Assembly (NCBI RefSeq): GCF_009727055.1
Contig: NC_052353.1
Location: 49,289,926 to 49,353,925, forward strand
Direction: 5' to 3'
DNA from: Benincasa hispida
Lineage: Eukaryota; Streptophyta; Magnoliopsida; Cucurbitales; Cucurbitaceae
Length of the DNA stretch: 64,000 bases
A program made the position numbers and the translations under genes. Shown here one piece after another: positions 22,282 to 33,316 of the stretch (its first letter is position 1; the number at the start of each line of letters is the position of its first letter). Below the pieces are notes generated by a model that saw only the letters and a program-made list of their open reading frames with translations, was not told where the DNA came from and ran no database searches.

Positions 22282-22299
22282 TGTTGCCGTTGTCGGGGA
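22282..22299 (+). promoter_or_regulatory. Primer-binding site of Ath-A, tRNA-Asp type
   Basis: TGTTGCCGTTGTCGGGGA, three mismatches from the consensus, six bases after the LTR end. Confidence 0.7.
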
Positions 22300-22912
22300 C
22301 TTGGCAGCTAATTGTTTGTTGAGTTTTGTGTCTCTACAGGCAACCTTTTTGTCTTGGGAGTATTGTAACTTGTTGATAACTTGCAGAAATACAAGTTATT
22401 TATGCTGCCTTATCTAGATATTGCGGCCAAAAGAGAAGAAATATGCGCCAATTGTATGAAAATTAGCTTAGAAAGACAATAATTCTGAATTATCGCAATT
22501 ACACCCACTAACATCATTAAGATGGAAGAAAAGGAGATTTCTACTCTGTTTTGCAGGAAACCAAGTCACCGCTTGCGATCAAGGCTCAACGAGAAACTGA
22601 ATGACGCATCTCTGTCACATTGCGCTTGTCAATCAACAATGAAGACGATTAATGCAATGACGGTGCAATGCGACAGTCGATCCAGAGCTGACTTTCAACC
22701 GCATGCGGTAATAAAAACAATACCGCATGTGAACACTCGATCGAAAGATGCAGTTGAGCAACGAAAATGCGGAGGATTGTGCCACGTGTATGCCTAACGG
22801 TAGTGCAGATTTGACGGTCTGATTGCATAACAGAAGGAATAATATCCCTCCATCTTCGAAATGTCCATAACAACAAGTGGGGACCACAAAGTCGGAGTCA
22901 AAGATCTTCACC

Positions 22913-22920
22913 TATAAATA
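22913..22920 (+). promoter_or_regulatory. TATA box in Ath-B left LTR
   Basis: TATAAATA in a block (CACCTATAAATACCCCATAG) that is also kept in the right LTR and recognisable in the tandem LTRs. Confidence 0.55.
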
Positions 22921-24020
22921 CCCCATAGAATTCACAGAAAAAGGATATATACGGGGCTAATTGTTGCTATTATATTGAGAAAAAAGGCTGAGCTGAGTGT
23001 TAAACTGAAGAAATCCAGGAAGAAGAAGTGACAAGGCCAAGAGGTGAGTTTTAGTGTTAATCTGCCAGATCCCCGCCGCGAAGCTCTATACTCAGATCCT
23101 TGCTACTGGTTGAGCAAGCCTGAGAGGGAAGCTCATCCTTCCACACGATCCATCCATTCCGGCAAGCAAATCTCCATCCAAATCGGTGTCGAGATGTTGG
23201 CACTTGTTTGTATTTTCTTCCATCTCTTTTCATCATTGCATCTCATCTTCTTTATCTCTTCATTCACACACCATGTATCAGACGCTAAATAGATATATTG
23301 AATGTCTCGATCGTTTTCATTACTACTTCTCTGTCTATTTCCGTTCCTCCGTTTATCGTTTTCTTCATGAAGTGTTCTTAATCCCCTGGTAGTCAATATG
23401 AATTAAACGAGTACTAAATCTGTGTTAAAGAGATAATTGTGTTTAGCTAGGGCATGCTAGACGGAATCTTCACCTGTGAGAGCAGAAGTGAAGATGTTAT
23501 TCTAATCTATCGAGAGAAGGTCAGAAGAATGCGTTAACTAGAGCGAGAAGTACTTCCAGATATGGAAGCAACCTTGCGTTCATTACGTTTGTCTCTATTT
23601 CACCACAGACATGTGGGAACGCGGCTGATCACTGAAAGGTGTACGCTAAGGGAAAAATGGAACCGTACTTATGACTTTAATGCAATTAAGGAGCTTGCGA
23701 TGTTTATATTAGTTATCTTTCTCTTTTTGCTTCATACATAAGACTTTCCATCGCATCACATGATCTGTGTATAATCTTCATAGCCAGCCTTGCCCTCAGT
23801 ATTTTGTATCATGCCACCTGTATCTTGTACCATCTTAGCTTAGGTTTACTGCAGTTTATTTTATTATCCCATTTTTACTGCTTTCCTTTACTTTATCGCA
23901 ACTTTATATACTTGTACACAAATACTTTTATTAAATTGAAAAACCTAGTCGCATGTATCACAAGCATAATGCAATAACCTCAAACAGTCCCTGTGTTCGA
24001 CCTCGAATCACAGCGAGAAA

Positions 24021-24054
24021 CTTGCGGTGAAATTATACTTGGTTTCAACGTAAG
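24021..24054 (+). promoter_or_regulatory. U5 stem-loop, Ath-B left LTR
   Basis: Stem arms CTTGCGGTGAAA and TTTCAACGTAAG around the loop TTATACTTGG. It lies just after the GTTCGACC box and 143 bp before the LTR end. See findings. Confidence 0.65.
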
Positions 24055-24203
24055 GAAACTTGTGACAATGCACAACATACTACAAGAACATTGTTAATTA
24101 ACGCAAATCTAGAAGTAATATCACATGGACTTGTATCATGCATCATATATCGTAGTGCGTGTGCTTAAAATAGAAATAATAAAAATTCTGTCCAACAAGT
24201 TTA

Positions 24204-24221
24204 TGGCGTCGTTGCCGGGGA
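24204..24221 (+). promoter_or_regulatory. Primer-binding site of Ath-B, tRNA-Asp type
   Basis: TGGCGTCGTTGCCGGGGA, one mismatch from the tRNA-Asp complement, six bases after the LTR. Confidence 0.85.
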
Positions 24222-24317
24222 AGTGGTTAACGGTTTATTGTTTGAGTGTGTTTGTTGTATTTGCAGGACAGATCTCATTGTACTGGTTGTTCAACATGGA
24301 GAGCAGCTTGACGATTT

Positions 24318-25800
24318 ATGAGTACTGGTGCTGAACCAGAATTCAAAGTTGACCCTGAGATCGAGCATACCTTTCGCACATAGGCTTGTCAGAATCGAAT
24401 TAGGCGTAAGAAGGCAGCAAGCATGGCGGACAATAACGATAATGCGATTCTTGTAGTAAATCAAGAAGCTGTGAGGCCAGTGCAGGATTCTGCTTTCCTT
24501 GCTGCTGACCGTAACATCCTCATAAGGAATTATGCGGCACCCAACTTATATGATTTTTCGCTTGGGATTTCGAGGCCTATTGTTGAGGAGAACGCAAGGT
24601 TCGAAATAAAGCCAGTCATGCTACAAAAGATCCAGAATGCAGGGCAATTTGGGGGTCTGCAAGGTGAAGACCCACATGCCCACTTGACCAGCTTTGTCGA
24701 AATGTGCGGTAACTTCTCATTACCAGGTGTAACCCTGGAGAGTATAAGACTATATTTATTCCTTTACACCTTTTAGATGAAGCCAAGAGGTTGGCTCACT
24801 CACTAGAGCCAAAGAGATCACATCATGGGATCAATGGAGCGATTCATGAAGAAGTTCATCCCACCGGCCGTCAATAAAAAGAAATGAAAAGACGTTTTGA
24901 ACTCAAGCAGGTGAAGAATGAGACCCTGAGCACCCCCTGGGTACGATTTAGAAGATTGGTGAAAAACTGCCCGCATATCAAGATCCCGGATTGCGTTTTG
25001 ATGGAGACCTTTTATAACGGCCTGAATAGATCAACGCAGGTTGTTGCTGATGCCTCCACGGCAGGAGGATTTATGGACAAAATGTATGCTGAGGCTAAAG
25101 TCATTCTTGACCGCATATTGTGGAACATGGATGACTGGATTGATGATGGCTATGGAGGCTGAGGCGCCGAAAGAAGAAAGAATGAAACTGTCATTGTCCC
25201 TGCGGAGACAATGACCACGTTGGCTGCACAGATGGTCGCGGTGACCTCCATCCTCCAATCGATGGCAATTAATCAAGGATCCATCTCCCAAAAATCAGCA
25301 CAACCCGCTGCATCGACTCAAGTGGCCACAATAAGTAGCGTTAATTGTGGGGGGCTCATGTAGCAGAAAATGTGCCCATCGAAATCTCTAAGCAAGTATG
25401 CGCCATCCAGAATAACCCCTTCAGCAACACCTATAATCCTGGCTGGAGAAGCCATCCAAACTTTGGTTAGGGAGGTAATCCCAACCAAGGGGACCAATCA
25501 ACCATCAAGGTAGCGGACGAGGGATTCCATCTTTTTTCACCAAAATTCAAATCAAGGGCAGTCGAGACAGTCGCATCACTAGCAACCCTCATCTTCTAAC
25601 ACTTCTGAAAGCTCTTTGGAGACCCTGTTGAAGTAATATATGGATAAAAACGACGCAGTGATGCAAGCGCAGGCGTCTTCAATTAGAAATTTGGAGATCC
25701 AGGTGGGCCAGCTGGCTTTCGAGTTGAGAAGCAGAGCACCAGGAACGTTGCCCAGCAATTCAGAAGCCCCGAGATCTATAGGAAATGAGCAATGTCCCTA
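24318..25800 (+). pseudogene. Gag of Ath-B, broken
   Basis: Gag would package the element RNA. A start at 24318 reads MSTGAEPEFKVDPEIEHTFR, then a stop. A second stretch (24423-24776) has NYAAPNLYDFSLGISRP, EIKPVMLQKIQNAGQFGG, GEDPHAHLTSFVEMCGNFS and LYLFLYTF. A third (24884-25162) has WVRFRRLVKNCPH, LMETFYNGLNRSTQ and NMDDWIDDGYGG. The zinc-knuckle region near 25340-25380 is decayed. The end (about 25690-25790) still reads QVGQLAFELRSRAPGTLPSN, the usual gag tail of Athila elements. Several stops and frameshifts make it inactive. The closest copy in the window is 53955-55429. Confidence 0.88.
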
Positions 25801-26770
25801 GGACATTGGGCAGGCAAGTAGGACTTCCTGAAGATGTGGATTGCACTCATTCAAGAAACGCATCTGTCGGTCCATATCTCACCACTATGTTGAATGCTTT
25901 CTTAAATTCCTGTCTCTTTGAATTCTTGAATTTTATCTTCACTTGCTTATTTAATTCATTCTTGACTTTATGAATTTAATTCTTCATTTATTTCCTTGGC
26001 ATTTATTTCTGTATAATCTTTAATTCTTTAAGCTTTTCTGTAATTAATGCGTTGAGCTTTAAATGGTGAATGATTGAGTAATAAAGAAAAATTTATTGCC
26101 GCAAGTCATAGAACTTGCGTTGATGAAGAAAAAAAATAATAAATAAAAATAATATCATATAATCAATCGGTATGTAAGGCAATAATGGACGCATCTTAAA
26201 CCAATAAGATGCGCTTTGCGTTCACCCAACTCAACTGTATTGAGCTGAGGGGTGTGTTGCACTTGTATATGCCCTTTGCCCGTCCTTAGCTAAATGCACT
26301 ATGTTGAGGTATCCTCCAGAAATGTGTTTGGTTAAGGGGTGTGTTATGGGGATGTATGCATTGTTGCCCGTCCTCTGCGAAGATGCATTTGTGTTGGTGA
26401 GCACATTGGGTTAATCTTTTATCTTGCGTCCATTCGAATAAAATATTAAAGAAAATTCTTTTTGTATTGTGGGGATGTCCAATCGTTTTGTATTCCAAAG
26501 TAATGATGATTCGATAGACGAAAGGACATTTTTTTTTTCTGAAATTCCATAAATGAGGGAAGTCGAACGACGTGGCTTTTGAGTGTCTCGAGGCCTGTCG
26601 CCGCAAAAATTTCATTGGGCGCACTACGGCCCAACCTATAAATAGAACCCTTACCTCATTTTGGAAATGTTACCTAATCTTTGCAATCAGAAATCCTAGC
26701 GCCTTAGCATACAAACTTCCTTCTTCCTCAGCATCCCAGCGTTTTACCAGTTCTTCCGAGCTTAGCTTCC
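25801..26770 (+). other. Spacer between gag and second ORF of Ath-B
   Basis: Non-coding, and homologous to 55640-56592 in the tandem array. It includes 60-bp direct repeats at 26218-26450. There is no trace of pol. Confidence 0.6.
26218..26450. repeat. 60-bp direct repeats
   Basis: Degenerate units starting GCCCGTCCT or GCGTTCACCC, with AAATGC and AGGGGTGTGTTG blocks. One unit is partly deleted compared with 56013-56255. Confidence 0.65.
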
Positions 26771-29736
26771 ATGGCTAACCAAACTTCCAACCACTCTGCT
26801 TTACCATCCACCCCTACCTCTGACCAAGTAGCCATGCGAGAGGCAGAATTTCTGGCTGCCAATCGCAGACTCGCCGCCTAAGCCCACGCTGTCCCCAGAC
26901 TCACTGGGAGAGCCCGGAGAAACCCCTAGGCCGTTAGACCTCTTCTGTTCAAAAGGGGAGGAAGCACTGAAAGCATACTTGCTCCAACACCTGTCGTCTC
27001 AACTGAGAGTGAAAGGAAGAGACATGATGATATGAAGGTGTTTGGAAACATTCTGAGTAACCTAGAGCTAGGAGGTGGACTACTCGAGGTAGGGGTTATA
27101 AATCAACCACTATCTACAGCAGAGGAGACAGTGGTAGTGACGGAAGGAGTGGTGGAAGAGGAGGTAGTGGTGACTGAAGAAGAAACCGGAAGAGGTGTTC
27201 TGGCCTCAGAGATTCCCGAGGTGACTGTCAATACAAAAGTCTATGACGGATCTTCCAGAATTGCAGAGGAAGAGATTGCAGTGGAGGAGGCCAAGGAGGC
27301 TGAAGTTGCGTTGGAAACCCCTGACGTTGCATTAGAGGAGGTTGTAGGGGAGGCGCAACTAGAAGTGGCTGAGAAGAAAAATAAGAAGAAGAAAAACAAA
27401 GGAAGGAAGGCTAGAGAGGCTAAATCTTCCCATCATCGCAAGGAGAGAAAGAACAAAGAGAAAAAGGATGATGATGAAGATGAGGAGGCTAAGAAGGAAA
27501 GAAAGAAGAAGGAGAAGGAAGAAAAGAAAATGCAGCAACATGAAGAGAGGCGCCTAAAAAGAGCAGAAGAAGAAAAGCAGAGGGCTGCGAGCCCATAGAA
27601 GGATGGAAAATCAACCTCTGTGAGGGAGGATAGGGGGGAAACGACACAGTTGATGGAATCGGTGCAACCCGAAACAACGCAAAAGGTTGCAACCGATGAA
27701 GGAGAAGAAGCAGAAGGAACCCCCCTGATGCAGCGTCGCAGGGAGAATGCACCATAAGGGTCCACTATTGACCCGCAAAGATTAATTATCGCGATGGAAG
27801 AAAAAGAAAGAAAAAGAAAAGAAGAGGAGGAAAAGTAAGAAAAGATGGAGAGGGGAAAGCTCATCATCGCAGAAGGAAATAAAAGAAGAAAATTGGAGTT
27901 CAAAAAAATGCGAAGCAATAATAAGCTTGCAAGACTTGAAGAGATATGGAGGTGCAAGGAGGAACAGCATCTGTTGCTGGACTTTGAGCAATTTGAAGAA
28001 TAATTTGTGAGGGAAGAACAAGAAGAAGAAGAAGAAGAGAGAAGGAAAAAGGAAGAAGAGGAGAGGACATTGTTGGAAGAGAAGGAGAAAAAGCGCGAAG
28101 CTAATATGCGGCGCTTAATGAAGAAAAATAGCAAAGAACTCGCAAGCGCGAGAAGGAGGAACAACGCAAAGAGTGGGAGAAGAAACAAAGACAAGAAGCC
28201 TGCCTTGCATTGACTAAGGAAAAAGGCAAGGAAATCGCAGAGAGCAGCGAGCCCGCATCGGCCAGGAAGCATTCATTAAAAAGAAAGGAGAATGATGACA
28301 TGTTGATTGAGATGGGCTTCTATCCTACACCGACACCACTACCTGACCTCATCATGAGCGTGATTGTGGAACATGGGTGGGACACATTTTGCCAGTGCCC
28401 ATTCATCATTGTGCCTCAGGTGGTGAGACTTCTACTGCGGGCGTCTACATGGAAAAAGGGATACGGTGACCTTTTAAAGAGAAATAGTATCCTTCAACGC
28501 AAGGAACATCAATGAAATATATTAGGTGAAGGACAACCCTGATGCATCAGGGAACAAGATTATTTATGATCCCACAGAGCAACAGATGGAAGATGCGCTG
28601 AGGGTATTAACGCAACCGGGGATGAAGTGGTCGGTTTCGCTCAAAGGCATCCACACCCTTGAGTCCAAGTCCTTGCTTCCGGAGGGAAGGCTTTGGGTTT
28701 ACCTGGTCAAGAAGCGGTTGATCACAACAACACATGACAAAACTATATCAAGGGATCGGGTCATGGCCGCGTACTGCATCGCATGCGGCATTCCTATCAA
28801 CGTAGGCTAGTTGATCGCAAGGTAGATCAGATCATTGGTGGGGCATATTTGAGGGCAATACTTCTTCCTATGGATCGTTTCAAGTCTGTGCCTATCTATG
28901 GGCGTAGGCATTGATGAGGAGCCCATGCCAGAAGTCCACATCCTCATCAACATCAAAATCTTGAGGCTACTCCTCAAAGACTCTCCATACTACCCCGAGC
29001 TGCCAGCAAAGAGGCCCGCGATTGATTTGAATGCGCCGCAAGAGCCCAGGCAAAAAAGACGATGTGGAGAAGATAAGGGAAAAGAAAGGGTTCAAGAGTC
29101 ACCAACGCAAGATCCAGAACCTACGAACCTTCTTCCCTTAGTCATTCACCCTCCAAGTCCTCCTAGCCTACCCGCACCACCTTTTTCTCCACTACACGAA
29201 CATTTTACCAATCTCCTCCTTGTCCAAACCTCCTCACCTGTTTACCTAGCAGCCCCACCTTCACTAATAGCATCATCACCGTAACCCCCCATTCCACCCC
29301 TGCAAGTTGATGACCCACACGATTTGGGTGAAGGCACTTCTACCAAACCCCAAAACGATGCTGGCGAGACATCGCAGGCACAACCCTCCATCATCTCCAT
29401 GGCTACTGAGTTAGCAAAAATGAGATCCCTCTTCTCTCAACAACAACAACTTTTCTCTCAACAACAACACTTCTTCAACCAAAGATTTGAAGTGGTAATG
29501 GAGCAGATGCTGCCACATCAAGAGAGGCACTGATCAACATGCTGCGCAACATTTATAAGGTCCATATGAACCAAAGACTGATTGTGGAGCGTAATCAAGA
29601 GTACTTCAACTTTCTCACTGTATATCTTCATGGTCCAATGGTACCTCCACATCTCTGGCAACACTTAAATTTTGAAGAAGCTCCTCCAGCACCACCTCAA
29701 AATCCTCCTCCAGACCCGCCAGCCCTTCAGCAATAA
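26771..29736 (+). pseudogene. Transposase_32-like ORF of Ath-B, broken
   Basis: From the ATG at 26771 (MANQTSNHSALPSTP) one frame is followed to 28213 despite several stops. The N-terminal part ends in a long Lys/Glu-rich coiled coil (27360-28190). A central domain (about 28260-28810) reads EMGFYPTPTPLPDLIMS, VEHGWDTFCQCPF, KDNPDASGNKIIYDPTEQQM, then LWVYLVKKRLI and TISRDRVMAAYCIACGIPI. This order resembles the putative plant transposon domain (Transposase_32), known from plant retroelements; function unknown. The C-terminal part has NLNAPQ-like and Pro-rich stretches and a Gln-rich run (29440-29500). Two or more frameshifts (about 28200 and 28500) and stops break it. The family assignment is from memory of the domain, not a search. 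Confidence 0.72.
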
Positions 29737-30186
29737 TCCTCTCATATTTTTTTCTTTTGTCTATGCGACCATTATGTATTCTTTTCCATTCATTTATTCT
29801 TTGATGAGTTAAATCTATTCTTTGATTCTTGTACAGGCACAAATTTTGTATTGCGTTAATTTGTAATTATTTGTATACTTTGTTAATATTCAATACAATT
29901 GAGTACATATTCATTCCTTTCTACCTATGCCTTTTTCTTTATCATCCTTTGTCAATATTTGCGATGTTTTATTCTTTTATTGTTGCGTTATTCATTGCGC
30001 TGCCATGATGTAATATATGTTTATACTTAGAAACATTTCTCGTACTTTGTAAATTCTGACCAACACTTAGTTAATTCTTAGTTTAGCAGTACTTTACCTT
30101 TTATCTTTCAATGTTCTGCTCAAACCTTCTTTTTGAAATTTTTATTCTAAGTGTTTTTCTAGTCTATCCAAAAAATGCAATGAGGA
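29737..30186 (+). other. Ath-B 3' non-coding region, first part
   Basis: Non-coding, homologous to 59480-59900. It is interrupted by solo LTR S1; GAGGA at 30182-30186 is the duplicated target. Confidence 0.65.
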
Positions 30187-30394
30187 TGTCACACCCCCTC
30201 CCTAGCCTTAACCCCCAAGACCGGGAAGGGAACGTGAGGGTAAACCAGTAGTATTCCAAGACAACATTTAAATTTAACATTCCCCCCATATCTATTAAGG
30301 ATTTCAACATGTTTACAACACTCTATCTATCTTTCATACACATAGTTTAATTTCCTATATTCTTTATTACATGATTCGAGCCGTGCCCTGAGAA

Positions 30395-30432
30395 CTGTCT
30401 CTTATACACATCTAGATGTGTATAAGAGACAG
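30395..30432. other. Nextera mate-pair junction adapter (artefact)
   Basis: CTGTCTCTTATACACATCT followed directly by its reverse complement AGATGTGTATAAGAGACAG is the Tn5 mosaic-end junction used in mate-pair libraries. At this place the related Gyp-C LTR has about 110 bp of other sequence (15830-15940), so the adapter has replaced genomic DNA in the assembly. Confidence 0.96.
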
Positions 30433-31919
30433 GTGTGAGCTATTAAACCCAGTGAGTGGTTCTTTTAAAATAATAATCACTTTGCAAATCATATTTTCTG
30501 GAAATCAATCACATAATCATAATTCCAGTATAATTTATGCATGATCATGTATATGTTCATTCAATCAACATTATCTAGTCCCATGCTATACGTGGCATGC
30601 TCATATCATGGACACATTATCAATCATCATAACTTTTTATGGAAACTTTCCTATAACCCACTTTTCCCGCCAATGTGCACACCGACAATTCTTTATCCCG
30701 CTAGTCATGCTTAGGTACTTGACTATATTCCCCTCCGGTCGTCACTGACTATTATTTCCCACCAACCGAGGCCGACTATATTTTCCCACCAAGCATCTTT
30801 TGTTGAGCATGCTAACTATGTAATCTGGGTATAATCTCAGTTTCCATAGAAATTTCACAAACAATATCATGGCAATCATCATAACATCATAAGCATGTAT
30901 TTTGCACTTACATATGCATTTATTCACATATCAAGCATAAAGCTAAGTAAACACTCACCGTCAACAAGTTTTTCCACTAAAATCACCTTCAGACTACCTT
31001 TTTTAGAATTCCTCCATATCAATGGAAATTCTTCAATTAATGCTTATTATATCAATAAATAGTGTCAAACTTAGCCAAAATATCATTATATATTGAAAAC
31101 ACCAGCTTACCCTACTCAAAATTAGCCAAAATACCAAAGTTAGCCTCTTTAGAGGTTATTTGGACCAAGATAAGCAGTTGGGCGTTAGCCAATAGGCAGA
31201 GTGGGTATGTTGTGCCACACAAGGGCTAGCGCGTTTGGGCATGCGTTGGGCGTGATGCGCCGCACGGGGAAGGTAGCTGCATTGGGCTAGCGCACGGGAT
31301 GCGTCAAGCGATGCGCGTGCAGACGGACGGATGGACGCAAGGCGTGGGCTGGCTGTGCGTCTAGCTGCCTCAATGCCTCACCAATGCAACCTTGTTTCTT
31401 TTGATCTCCAATCAACTTGGCAGCCTAATAACTCAAACGTCACTCTCTAAATATGCTCTCAACACACGATTTAGGTGCTAGTATGAATGACTTCCCCTTG
31501 CCCAACTCCCTTATTTATAGCCATTTCAAACTCACCTCATGTTGACAACACAACTCCCATTTGTCTCACTTTAGAGCTACCAACATTCAGTCTACCCAGC
31601 CTATCCTTAGCCTAGCCTTGAGTTGTTCTCCTTCCAGCTTGCTAGCCAAAATCCCTTTTGTTGCATGAAATCTCCTTCACCCACCTCATGCTTGGGTGAT
31701 AAGACTTCAATTTGCATGAAATCTCCTTTAGCCACCTCCGACTTGAATATTATGTGATCTTCCTTTTGCCACCTAAATCCCTTAAATACCTCACATATTT
31801 TTCTACTTACATTGTTTAAGTCTTATATTCGTATACCCTTGGCATTCTTCCTTGAAGTTTTCCATCAATTAGCCTCACCTTTTATCCTTAACACATAGCA
31901 ACTCACCTTTCCTTCATCA

Positions 31920-32370
31920 AAGTTCAACTTAGCCAACGCATGAGTTAATCATCACCAACGCATAGGGTGGCCGCTCATCCTCGATGCATGGCTTGCTAAG
32001 TGTGCTTGCTCGGCCTATTAGGCATGAACGGATGGTGCTGACCATCGACGCATGGTGTGCTGCCTAGAAGCTTGCGCGCTTGCTCGGCCGCATGGGCATG
32101 CTCGGCCACTTGCCCGTTTAACGCATAGGCAGGGCGTTCATCGACGCATGGGCTGCGCGCTTGGCACATGGCCTATGCGCTTGGCCTCATCTAGATGTGT
32201 ATAAGAGACAGCGCTCGACTCATAGGCAAGGTGCTCAGCATATCTGCTCGACACATGGGCTGCTTGCTTGGCCTCGATGCATGGCCTGTGCACTTGGCCT
32301 CGACGCATGGCTGGCGCGCCTAGCATGCTCACTTCGATGCATGCTTGCTGCCCGTGTCCTCATGTATGCC
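31920..32370. repeat. Degenerate GC-rich repeat in S1
   Basis: Many short variants of CGACGCATGGCC and GCGCTTGGCC in loose tandem order. The open frames here are repeat by-products, and one is seeded by adapter sequence. Confidence 0.6.
32188..32211. other. Partial Nextera junction adapter (artefact)
   Basis: CATCT followed by AGATGTGTATAAGAGACAG. In translation it gives HLDVYKRQ, a peptide well known as an adapter artefact in protein databases. Confidence 0.95.
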
Positions 32371-32599
32371 TTTGCGTTGGTTGTGTGCAACCCTTAGCCA
32401 TTTTTCAAGTCTTCTAGCTTCCATTCTCCATGCCTTCTTGCGTCCAACATGTTTTAAGCCCTTCATAGGTGTTTGGATTTTGGTCACCTTTTTGGATAAT
32501 TTTGATGTTTTCCTCCCTTTGTTCCAATATCCTTACTTAGAATTTTTCTTCTCTATTTAACTTCCCACTTTAGATTTAATGTTAGGGTCTTATAGAGGA

Positions 32600-33316
32600 C
32601 CTTGCTCATCTTTAAATTTGGGGGTGGGGAAGGTCTGAGCAGATAAGATCAAGAATATGTAGTATTTAAGAAAATACGTTCATTTTTCATCAAAAAAAAA
32701 AACTTTATGCAAAATTCCAATGTCAGCGCAAGGGAAATCCTTAAAAAATGTTCCCAACCTGATAAGAGTTTAGTTGTGAAAGGAGTCTGCTCGTAGTTGG
32801 ATGTTCATATGACACCCGTAGGAGCAAGCCAAAACGAAGGTGGGTTTCCAAGAACAACGCAATAAAAGAGAAAATAAAAGAGTGTAAGAGACAACTCCTC
32901 TGATTATCATGAGTTAAAGTTGAGATTGGCGCACAACCGTAGTTGGATGTTCGCATGACACCCATGGGAACAAACCAAAACGAAGAGTGTAACCATGACA
33001 AACAGTCTCTATTAAATAACACAAAGTTTGACCGTCACATATAGATATATCATGTTGTTTTGACAAAGAAGAGATAAACATTCTATTTTAAAAGAACTAG
33101 AAAGGCATCTTTGAGCAGAATTTTGTTATATAGAAGAATAAAGTAGGGCTTTGTTCAAAATTAGCAAGGATAGAAGGAAATTGCATTGTTAAGTAATGTG
33201 CCTAAGTGTAACATTTGGAGCAGCCAATCGATGCAAAAATATAGGAGAGGAATTTAGCTCTATTGCCTTAGTAGAAGATATGCTTAAGGACAAGCATATA
33301 TCTAAATTTGGGGGTG
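32600..33316 (+). other. Ath-B 3' non-coding region with twin boxes and PPT
   Basis: It holds the twin 46-bp box (32793-32838 and 32939-32984) and the polypurine tract TAAATTTGGGGGTG (33303-33316) next to the LTR. A second AAATTTGGGGGTGG tract lies at about 32612, far upstream, as in int-T1 and int-T2. Confidence 0.75.

Larger units (their letters stand above)
22374..24197 (+). repeat. Left LTR of Ath-B
   Basis: It starts TGATAACTTG and ends TGTCCAACA. It is highly similar to 33317-35125 along its length. Confidence 0.9.
30187..32594 (-). mobile_element. S1: solo LTR of the Gyp-C family
   Basis: It begins TGTCACACCC, ends GGTCTTATA and is flanked by the exact 5-bp duplication GAGGA (30182-30186 and 32595-32599). 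Ath-B sequence resumes in register on the other side (compare 59890-59920 in the tandem array). It shares ordered blocks with the Gyp-C LTR and has no coding interior, so it is a solo LTR left by LTR-LTR recombination. Two adapter artefacts inside (30395-30432 and 32188-32211) mean its middle cannot be trusted. Confidence 0.85.

Noticed and set aside
27433..28272. 279-residue minus-strand Ser/Phe/Leu-rich frame, and similar frames at 57167-58131
   Set aside because: They are antisense shadows of the purine-rich Lys/Glu coiled-coil segment of the Transposase_32-like ORFs.
31200..32370. CRISPR-like or satellite array suspected from repeated GCATGG motifs
   Set aside because: Spacing is irregular, there are no unique spacers, this is eukaryotic DNA, and the interior of S1 is affected by adapter artefacts.
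32138..32397. Short proteins with HLDVYKRQ or SYTHLD-like peptides
   Set aside because: These peptides are translations of Nextera adapter sequence, not genes.
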